A DNA stretch of 6,928 nucleotides from Desulfobacteraceae bacterium (GTDB lineage Bacteria > Desulfobacterota > Desulfobacteria > Desulfobacterales > UBA11574): assembly GCA_029857875.1 (NCBI GenBank), contig JAOUGB010000127.1, forward strand, positions 1 to 6,928, read 5' to 3'. The position numbers were made by a program, and so were the translations under genes. Each line of letters begins with the position of its first letter. The first letter of the stretch is position 1. Shown here piece by piece: positions 1 through 5,376 of this stretch. The notes below the pieces were generated by a model. It ran no database searches. It saw only the letters and a program-made list of their open reading frames with translations, and was not told where the DNA came from.

Positions 1-84
1 GATGAAAAACTCCCCGAGGGCTCAGTTAATTAAGACAAAATAAGTCGGTTATCCTGAATTGAGCAGGTATAATCCCAGAGGGTA

Positions 85-128
85 CAAGGATTCAAGGCTT
101 GCCTGCCTCGGGCATGGATTCAAGGGTT
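85..128 (+). repeat. Left inverted-repeat arms flanking the four-helix-bundle remnant
   Basis: There are two copies of the core GGATTCAAGG, at 88-97 and 116-125, 28 bp apart. CAAGGATTCAAGG (85-97) is the exact reverse complement of 358-370, and GGATTCAAGGGTT (116-128) is the exact reverse complement of 355-367, each 13 bp. The inner copy ends about 9 bp before the ancestral start codon at 137. The arms bracket the gene remnant, as complementary termini bracket rRNA intervening sequences. The matches were read directly; the interpretation as element ends is inference. Confidence 0.7.
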
Positions 129-136
129 CGAGTGAC

Positions 137-371
137 ATGCTAAAGAATTACAAAGAAAGGATATGGGAGAAAGACAACCATGGATTACATTAGGATGCTT
201 TACATATCTTATGGTTCTGTTTACGAATTGGAAACACAGATATTGTTAGCAGGGGATTTAGATTTAATTGAAAAAGGTGAATTGGGAACACTAAAAAAAT
301 ACATGGCAGAAATCGAAAGAATGTTAAAAGCGCTGATAAAATCTTTAGAAAACAAACCCTTGAATCCTTGA
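137..371 (+). pseudogene. Four-helix-bundle protein (23S rRNA intervening-sequence type) remnant with internal deletion
   Basis: The longest open piece is a 63-residue frame starting at ATG 180. It reads as the C-terminal half of the small four-helix-bundle (IVS/S23) family: YIRMLYISYGSVYELETQ followed by ILLAGDL is the hallmark stretch. The homology continues upstream of that ATG in the same frame as GYGRKTT (159-179), the family's usual 'AEGYGRKTT' segment, so ATG 180 is not the ancestral start. A second frame beginning at ATG 137 encodes MLKNYKE (137-157), which matches the usual N-terminus of this family. The roughly 50 residues normally between these blocks are absent, and the two pieces are in different frames with a TAA at 141-143 in the downstream frame. 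Intact members are about 115-125 residues. The family's cellular role is poorly known; members occur in rRNA intervening sequences and as scattered chromosomal copies. A 63-residue product from 180 is possible but would lack the first two helices. I call it a pseudogene; family recognition is from memory of the family pattern. Confidence 0.72.
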
Positions 372-386
372 CCCCTGGAATCCTTG
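355..386 (+). repeat. Right inverted-repeat arms flanking the four-helix-bundle remnant
   Basis: AACCCTTGAATCC (355-367) pairs with 116-128, and CCTTGAATCCTTG (358-370) pairs with 85-97. A second copy of GAATCCTTG at 378-386 is the reverse complement of 85-93. The first arm overlaps the last codons and the TGA (369-371) of the four-helix-bundle gene, so the repeat is part of the coding sequence at this end. No flanking target-site duplication was evident by eye. Confidence 0.7.
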
Positions 387-391
387 GACCC

Positions 392-416
392 TCTTCTCCA
401 ACTAAATTGGAGAAGA
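392..416 (+). terminator. 10-bp perfect hairpin, possible weak terminator
   Basis: TCTTCTCCAA (392-401) and TTGGAGAAGA (407-416) are exact reverse complements around a 5-nt loop (CTAAA). It sits 20 bp after the stop of the four-helix-bundle remnant. The downstream sequence (ACAAAGTTTA) lacks a real T-tract, so intrinsic termination is doubtful. It could instead be a transcript-stabilising stem or part of the element boundary. Confidence 0.35.
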
Positions 417-464
417 ACAAAGTTTAATAAATTTTCGTGCCTTCCTTTTCTCGGTTTTTCGTGA

Positions 465-494
465 TTGATTTTTTCTTAGCTAAATTCTTATAAG
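465..494 (+). promoter_or_regulatory. Candidate sigma-70 promoter for the antiporter gene
   Basis: TTGATT (465-470) matches four of six positions of the -35 consensus. TATAAG (489-494) matches five of six of the -10 consensus, with an 18-bp spacer, in an AT-rich stretch. The start of transcription would fall near 501, about 43 nt before the ATG at 544. Found by eye only. Confidence 0.42.
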
Positions 495-530
495 TTTGAT
501 ACGGTTACAGACATCTGGAGAATGTTATTC

Positions 531-534
531 GGAG
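531..534 (+). promoter_or_regulatory. Ribosome binding site that decides the antiporter start
   Basis: GGAG at 531-534 lies 9 nt before ATG 544. The longer frame would begin at TTG 496, which has no comparable Shine-Dalgarno sequence and lies upstream of the transcription start predicted from the -10 box at 489-494. Confidence 0.6.
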
Positions 535-543
535 CGAATTTAT

Positions 544-1524
544 ATGATACTTAATCTGGCTCTTTTTGTTATCGGCCTGTTGATGCTCTATTACTGCGCC
601 GGCTGGTTGGTCAAAGGATCATCGAGTCTGGCGAGAAATCTGGGTTTGACCCCCCTTGTTATCGGTCTGACCGTCGTGGCATTCGGGACCTCAGCTCCGG
701 AACTGGTGGTAAGCGTTGTATCTTCCATTAAAGACAAAAGCATGATTGCCGTGGGCAATGTCGTTGGAAGCAACATCTGTAACATCGCCCTTGTGCTCGG
801 CTTATCGGCGCTAGTACATCCCATAAAGGGGAGCCGGTCCGTAATTCAACGGGACATACCGATAATGCTGGGGGTATCCCTGTATCTTTTGCTGATTTCG
901 TTGAATTCGAAAATCGGCAGACTCGAAGGCGCGTCGCTTTTCGGTGGTATTATCGTATATACCTGCTTCAATTATTACATTGCCCTTAAGGAATCCAGGC
1001 GAAAAATTCATCATGAAAGTGTTGCCTTCGCACATGCCGTGGAAGACATCGAATATATAACTTCCAGATCCAGACAGATCGTATGGATTACGGCGGGAAT
1101 TATCGGTGTCATTGCCGGTGCCGAAATTCTCATTGATGCCGCTGTAGGCATCATGAAAGTATTCGGCGTCAGTGAAAAATTTATCGGCCTGACCATTGTG
1201 GCACTGGGGACTTCGCTTCCCGAACTTGCCACATCTGTTGTCGCCGCATTGCGGAAAGAGATGGATATCAGTATCGGCAATCTTGTGGGAAGCAATGTTT
1301 TTAACATACTCAGCGTGCTCGGTGCAGCCTCTCTTGTAAAACCCATTCCAATTCCCGGCGGTTTTGTTCGAAGCGGCTTGCTGATCGATTACCTGTTTAT
1401 GATATTTGTCAGTTTTCTGCCGTGGCTGATGATGAGAAAGACGTGTATTGTGACGCGCAGGGATGGGATTATACTCCTCTCATGCTACGTCGGGTATGTT
1501 CTATATTTAATAATCAAAATATGA
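544..1524 (+). CDS. yrbG: CaCA-family Na+/Ca2+ antiporter (YrbG-like)
   Basis: A 326-residue inner-membrane cation antiporter, expected to exchange Ca2+ for Na+ or H+ across the cytoplasmic membrane. The two inverted alpha-repeats of the CaCA superfamily are plain. Alpha-1 has GLTVVAFGTSAPEL at 41-54 and GNVVGSNICN at 71-80. Alpha-2 has GLTIVALGTSLPEL at 215-228 and GNLVGSNVFN at 245-254. Each carries the ion-binding acidic residue (E53, E227) and the GSN asparagine. A hydrophilic, partly acidic cytoplasmic loop at about 148-178 (VEDIE at 166-170) separates the halves, and the rest is hydrophobic helices, about ten in all. Length fits bacterial YrbG-type proteins (about 310-330). I chose ATG 544 over the upstream TTG 496 because of the GGAG spacing and because the N-terminal transmembrane helix begins at once. 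It is monocistronic and convergent with the minus-strand operon. The exact ion cannot be read from the sequence. Confidence 0.9.
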   Translation: MILNLALFVIGLLMLYYCAGWLVKGSSSLARNLGLTPLVIGLTVVAFGTSAPELVVSVVSSIKDKSMIAVGNVVGSNICNIALVLGLSALVHPIKGSRSVIQRDIPIMLGVSLYLLLISLNSKIGRLEGASLFGGIIVYTCFNYYIALKESRRKIHHESVAFAHAVEDIEYITSRSRQIVWITAGIIGVIAGAEILIDAAVGIMKVFGVSEKFIGLTIVALGTSLPELATSVVAALRKEMDISIGNLVGSNVFNILSVLGAASLVKPIPIPGGFVRSGLLIDYLFMIFVSFLPWLMMRKTCIVTRRDGIILLSCYVGYVLYLIIKI

Positions 1525-1636
1525 TGTTACCTTATAAAAATTTCCCGGCCTGCTACACTGTATGGACGTTGCTGAAAATACCTGTGACGGAGACACCGAA
1601 GTGATGGGAAAATGACTGCCTCCTGAATAGCTACTG
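1525..1636. other. Convergent intergenic gap without a clear terminator
   Basis: This 112-bp stretch separates the antiporter stop from the regulator stop. I found no stem followed by a T-tract on either strand, so how the two converging transcripts end is unclear. Nothing else was recognised in it. Confidence 0.5.
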
Positions 1637-3007
1637 TTATTTTTCTTCAGACTCCATGCCATATCTTTTTATTTTACGCCATAGTGAAACCCGATCGATT
1701 CCCATTATTTTCGCGGCCTTGGTTTTATTCCCCTCACATTTGTCGAGAACCCATTTGATGTAGTTTTTCTCCTGTTCCTCCAGGGTCGGTATCTCTGAAT
1801 CCTCCCGGCGATAGGTTTCGATGGAAAGATTGCTGATATAATCCGGAAGATCGCCGACGGTTATTTCCGGACCGTTCGCCAGGGCGACGGCCCGTTCAAT
1901 GACATTTTCCAGTTCTCTGATATTCCCCGGCCAGCCATATTGACAAAGCAATTCCATGGATTCTTTTTTGATATTTTGGACATCTTTGTTCATGGCTTTA
2001 CTTTTTTGAGACAGAAAGTGATGTGCCAGAAGCGGTATGTCGCCGTGCCGTTCGGTCAGAGACGGAAGTTTTATGGTGATGACATTCAGACGGTAAAACA
2101 GATCCTGTCGGAAGTTACCTTTTTCCACATCCTCTTTGAGATCGCGATGGGTGGCGGAGATGAAACGTACATCCACGGGTACGGGGACCTCTCCGCCCAC
2201 CGGCAAAACCTCTTTTTCCTGAATGACGCGCAATAGCTTCACCTGCATACTGAGCGGCATATCTCCGATTTCATCCAGAAAAACCGTTCCGCCGTCGGCC
2301 ACTTTGATCAGGCCCGCCTTTGCCTTTGTGGCCCCGGTAAAGGCATCCTTTTCATGCCCGAACAGCTCATTGGCCATTAACTCCTCTGTAAATGAACCGC
2401 AGTTAAAGGCAATGAATTCTTTTACAGAACGGGAACTAAGCTGGTGGATGGATCGGGCGACCAGTTCCTTGCCGGTGCCGCTTTCACCGAGAATCAGAAC
2501 ATTGATGTCCGAAGGCGCAATCTGATGAATGGTTTTCTGAATATCCATCATGACCGCGCTCTGTCCGACAATGTCGGAAATTTTCCGCTGTTTTTTAAGT
2601 ATTTCTTTCAGTTCAATGTTTTCAAGTCGAAGCCGCCGTTTTAACAGCGCCTGTTTGGTAATCTGGCGAACGTCATCGATCTTATAGGGCTTGGCGATAT
2701 AATAGTAGGCGCCGTCATGCATGGCCTGAACCGACGTTTCGATGGTGGCATAACCGGTGATCATAATGACTTCGGTGTAAGGCTGAAGTTCTTTTGTCTT
2801 TTTTAAAACCTGCATGCCGTCCACTTTCTCCATCTTCAGATCGGTAATCACCAGGTCGAAGCTCTTTGATTGAAGCAAATCGATGGCTTTGCTCCCATCG
2901 GCTACGGAAACGACATCGTAACCGGTTTTCATCAGAATATGCTCGAGATTCTTTCGGGCAATATCCTCGTCTTCAACAACCAGAATAACCTCTTTCTTTT
3001 TTTCCAC
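1637..3007 (-). CDS. NtrC-family sigma-54-dependent response regulator
   Basis: A 456-residue transcription activator with the full receiver, AAA+ and Fis-HTH layout, acting on sigma-54 RNA polymerase. The receiver (about 6-122) has acidic E12/D13, phospho-acceptor D56, T84 and K106. The AAA+ domain (about 146-375) has Walker A GESGTGKE at 174-181, Walker B VFLDEIGD at 242-249, arginine-finger candidates R300 and R306, and sensor-II GWPGNIREL at 358-366. The C-terminal helix-turn-helix is at about 425-451 (EGNKTKAAKIMGI...). The sigma-54 contact loop reads DAFTGA (221-226) rather than GAFTGA. The start is GTG at 3005-3007; the frame has a stop 18 nt further upstream with no other start codon, and AGAAGGA lies just upstream. 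It follows the histidine kinase gene by 10 bp, so the two are almost certainly a cognate pair. Target promoters are unknown; no -24/-12 site was found by eye in the window. Confidence 0.95.
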   Translation of the reverse strand: MEKKKEVILVVEDEDIARKNLEHILMKTGYDVVSVADGSKAIDLLQSKSFDLVITDLKMEKVDGMQVLKKTKELQPYTEVIMITGYATIETSVQAMHDGAYYYIAKPYKIDDVRQITKQALLKRRLRLENIELKEILKKQRKISDIVGQSAVMMDIQKTIHQIAPSDINVLILGESGTGKELVARSIHQLSSRSVKEFIAFNCGSFTEELMANELFGHEKDAFTGATKAKAGLIKVADGGTVFLDEIGDMPLSMQVKLLRVIQEKEVLPVGGEVPVPVDVRFISATHRDLKEDVEKGNFRQDLFYRLNVITIKLPSLTERHGDIPLLAHHFLSQKSKAMNKDVQNIKKESMELLCQYGWPGNIRELENVIERAVALANGPEITVGDLPDYISNLSIETYRREDSEIPTLEEQEKNYIKWVLDKCEGNKTKAAKIMGIDRVSLWRKIKRYGMESEEK

Positions 3008-3012
3008 GATGA

Positions 3013-3019
3013 TCCTTCT
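3013..3019 (-). promoter_or_regulatory. Ribosome binding site of the response regulator, overlapping the kinase stop
   Basis: AGAAGGA on the minus strand ends 5 nt before the GTG start and overlaps the TAG stop (3018-3020) of the histidine kinase gene. This supports the GTG start and suggests translational coupling of kinase and regulator. Confidence 0.6.
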
Positions 3020-4442
3020 ATAATTCTACTTGCTCAGGCTGATGAAATGGCAAAAAACAGGTAAATGTCGTTCCTTTTCCGACTTCGCTGGAAACGGATA
3101 TATTGCCGCTATGTTGTTCCATGATACCGTAAGTGATGGAAAGTCCCAGCCCTGATCCCTTTCCGACTTCTTTTGTGGTGAAAAAAGGGTCAAAAATCTT
3201 TGTTATGATATTTTGAGGAATTCCTTCACCGGTGTCAATCACCTGAAAGGAAAATCCCTGTCTGTCAAATTCGTTCTTAGCCTTGATGGTAATTTCTCCA
3301 CCGTCTTTCATAGCATGGACGGCATTTGTAATAAGATTGATTATAACGCTTCTAATGCGCAGACCAACAGTGGCCAGTATGTTATCAGGAACCTCGGATC
3401 TAAGATGTATATTATCCGGAATTTCCGATTTGACATGTTTGATTGCACTGTCCACCAGATCCTTAAAATTAACCTGTTTTAGGGTCAGTGTCCTTTCCCT
3501 GGCGAATTCCAATAGCGAACGAACGATTTCCTTTCCCCTTTCCACTTCTTTTTCGGCACCGATCAACAGTTCTTTTTTATATTCCAGGTCATCTTCTTCT
3601 ATTTCTTCAATGAGGATTTGAATCGATGTGGATATATTGTTGAGGGGATTGTTCAATTCATGGGCCACCCCGGAGGTCAGTCTCCCCAATGAAGCTAGCT
3701 TCTGAGCCTGTATGAGCTGTTTGCTCCTTTTTTCCAGCTCATCTATCATGTTATTGAGGCTGACCACCAGTGATTCAAATTCATCGCCGGTTTTTATTTC
3801 CGGGATATTATTAAAATCTCCGCTGGCGATTTTGGTAATGGCGTTTTCGATGGTCTTTAGCGGACGATTGACATTAAAGACCAAAAAAAGTGCAATCAAA
3901 ACCGAAAGGATAAATACAGGTATCAGCGCCAAAAAATGAATGGTCTTAGATTTTCCTATCAGGTCCCGTGTAAATTCACTCTCCTTTTTTACGACTTTTT
4001 CCAGCTCGCTGGTGAGAATTCTTCCCTGCTTTCGGATCAACTCAATGGTGTCCGGAGGGACCACCAAATGTCCTTCTTCCTGTAATTTCAGGAGATTTGT
4101 AAGAGACTCCTTGTATGTGACCACTTCGTTAATCCTTTGATCGAGATTTTTTGCCAGGGTGTATTTTGAGTATTTGGTCAATATATCACGAAGGATCTCC
4201 TCTGCCTGACGGGCATAACCGAGGGCTTGAACAATATTCTCTTTGTCAAAGGATAAAAAATAGTTTTTTTCATACCGGCGGGCTTCCAGGATGCTATTAA
4301 AAAGATCGTATTTTCTCTCAATGATCTGGATCTTCTGATTGAGAACATACTGGCTGTAATAACTGCGCGCCCATATCAGGGCACTGAGACCGATAAAGAT
4401 GGCAAAAGCCAAAAAAATCTTTTCTCTGATACTGATTTTCAT
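3018..4442 (-). CDS. Membrane-bound HAMP sensor histidine kinase
   Basis: A 474-residue inner-membrane sensor kinase. TM1 (about 8-24) and TM2 (about 168-190) enclose an extracytoplasmic, charged, helix-rich sensor of about 143 residues (25-167) containing ARRYEKNYFL at 54-63. That signature resembles helical sensor domains of the HBM / chemoreceptor type. A HAMP linker (about 191-243) follows, then a HisKA dimerisation domain with phospho-acceptor H261 in SGVAHELNNPL. The HATPase domain has the N-box NLITNAVHAM (369-378), G1 DTGEGI (403-408), F-box FDPFFTTK (417-424) and G2 GKGSGLGLS (427-435). All catalytic boxes are intact. The HELNNPL form is typical of NtrB/ZraS-like kinases that pair with sigma-54 activators, which matches the gene directly downstream. 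There is no PAS domain. Start ATG 4440-4442 is preceded by GAGGGG (4454-4459, 11-nt spacer). The ligand is unknown. Confidence 0.95.
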   Translation of the reverse strand: MKISIREKIFLAFAIFIGLSALIWARSYYSQYVLNQKIQIIERKYDLFNSILEARRYEKNYFLSFDKENIVQALGYARQAEEILRDILTKYSKYTLAKNLDQRINEVVTYKESLTNLLKLQEEGHLVVPPDTIELIRKQGRILTSELEKVVKKESEFTRDLIGKSKTIHFLALIPVFILSVLIALFLVFNVNRPLKTIENAITKIASGDFNNIPEIKTGDEFESLVVSLNNMIDELEKRSKQLIQAQKLASLGRLTSGVAHELNNPLNNISTSIQILIEEIEEDDLEYKKELLIGAEKEVERGKEIVRSLLEFARERTLTLKQVNFKDLVDSAIKHVKSEIPDNIHLRSEVPDNILATVGLRIRSVIINLITNAVHAMKDGGEITIKAKNEFDRQGFSFQVIDTGEGIPQNIITKIFDPFFTTKEVGKGSGLGLSITYGIMEQHSGNISVSSEVGKGTTFTCFLPFHQPEQVEL

Positions 4443-4462
4443 AAGACGGATATCCCCTCTAT

Positions 4463-5314
4463 TTAAACATAATATGGAGGGTCAACACTGCACAAAACTT
4501 TTTTAACACCCGGTATACCATATGCTATTTTATTGATCTGCCCGGTTAAATCGTCCTGATACGACGCTCCGAGATTGTCCTTCAAAGCCGGGCTCATATG
4601 GCCTGTTTTTCTTCTTTTTTGGGCCGCAACCTTGACGTGAACCTCTCCGTTTTTAACGGACACTTGGGCTTCACAGATGGATTGAAGCGCTGCGTTAAAG
4701 TAGCTGATAATGGCGGCATCATCTAAGGCCTGTTTTGATTCGTCCGTCATTAAATATGCGTCGCTTTTAGCTGCAAGACAAATAATTTCACAAGCATTAT
4801 CGATTGTCAAGTCTCCGATTTTTATTATAATATCATAAAGTCTGGAATCATTGATATCTGTTTTATAAAGGTAGCGTGTCCAGTTCGAACGATTTCTATC
4901 TTCAATTTCGATATCCAACAATGCCTGTTCTCTGGATATATTCTGCTTTTGCTGTAGAAATGTGACCCGATCTTCTATTTCAGCGAAAATCCTGACTTTC
5001 AGAACCTGGGGAATTTCTGTCAGGAGAAAATGGCCGGCATGACCGTGATACACCATATTACCTTTCCTGGCATATCCTAAAAGAGCGGCTTTTATACCAC
5101 CAAGGTATTCCGTCTTTCCATGGGCAATCCGTTCAATAATGGTCGGGGCATCATGAAGGGATTTGATCAATTTCTTTTCAGAGACATTAAACAATTTAGC
5201 GGCTTCAATCAGAATTTCTCTGCTGATGCACTCGTAGCCAAGCATTTCGGCTACTTTTTCGGCAATCTCCTGGCCGTGGCTGAAACATCCACGGGAGATA
5301 GTGATAATCGCCAT
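4463..5314 (-). CDS. Cytidylate kinase-like family protein with BON-like C-terminal region
   Basis: A 283-residue soluble, presumably cytoplasmic protein. Residues 1-185 follow the cytidylate kinase-like fold (PF13189 type): ITISRGCFSHGQEIA at 4-18 in the P-loop position, GYECISREIL at 26-35, GHAGHFLL at 91-98, KVRIFAEIEDRV at 106-117, an arginine-rich lid area with R140/R142/R147, and SRLYDIIIKIGDLTI at 157-171. The phosphate-binding loop is unusual: where relatives read GSGGREI it reads FSHGQEI, lacking two glycines and the basic residue. Residues 200-278 resemble a BON module, with VSVKNGEVHVKV at 218-229 and GIPGVKKVLCSV at 266-277, split by a basic insert (about 232-253). So it may be a nucleotide- or ligand-sensing partner rather than an active CMP kinase; that is inference. 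It lies between the permease and the histidine kinase, 20 bp before the latter. I have seen this family only as uncharacterised proteins of deltaproteobacteria. Confidence 0.8.
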   Translation of the reverse strand: MAIITISRGCFSHGQEIAEKVAEMLGYECISREILIEAAKLFNVSEKKLIKSLHDAPTIIERIAHGKTEYLGGIKAALLGYARKGNMVYHGHAGHFLLTEIPQVLKVRIFAEIEDRVTFLQQKQNISREQALLDIEIEDRNRSNWTRYLYKTDINDSRLYDIIIKIGDLTIDNACEIICLAAKSDAYLMTDESKQALDDAAIISYFNAALQSICEAQVSVKNGEVHVKVAAQKRRKTGHMSPALKDNLGASYQDDLTGQINKIAYGIPGVKKVLCSVDPPYYV

Positions 5315-5324
5315 AATACGTTCT

Positions 5325-5330
5325 CCTCCT
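5325..5330 (-). promoter_or_regulatory. Strong ribosome binding site of the cytidylate kinase-like gene
   Basis: A perfect AGGAGG (within AGGAGGAGAA) lies 10 nt before ATG 5312-5314 on the minus strand. It is the strongest Shine-Dalgarno sequence in the operon and confirms the start. It sits in the 62-bp gap after the permease. Confidence 0.7.
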
Positions 5331-5376
5331 AAATAATGAACGTTTTAACAAAAACATGGAACGAACGGATACAGGA

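Noticed and set aside
1..33. Possible C-terminal end of an upstream gene (DEKLPEGSVN, stop TAA 31-33)
   Set aside because: Ten codons at the window edge cannot be told from chance; another frame (ATG 2) is also open over this stretch.
68..73. Perfect TATAAT as a promoter for the four-helix-bundle remnant
   Set aside because: The sequence at the proper -35 distance (about 45-50, TCGGTT) is a poor match, so a lone hexamer is not enough.
496..543. TTG-initiated N-terminal extension of the antiporter (16 extra residues)
   Set aside because: It has no good ribosome binding site, lies upstream of the predicted transcription start, and the extension is hydrophilic and unlike the family; ATG 544 has GGAG at 9 nt.
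1525..1636. Bidirectional terminator between the convergent genes
   Set aside because: Only 3-4 bp complementary pieces were seen and no T-tract follows any of them on either strand.
3283..3621. 112-residue plus-strand open frame opposite the histidine kinase
   Set aside because: It overlaps the conserved HisKA/HATPase coding region and is serine-rich low-complexity in translation, as expected for an antisense shadow.
5318..5343. Inverted repeat ACGTTC/GAACGT placing the Shine-Dalgarno of the kinase-like gene in a loop
   Set aside because: It is only a 6-bp stem with a 14-nt loop and does not extend on either side; it could be chance and would be weak as a translational switch.
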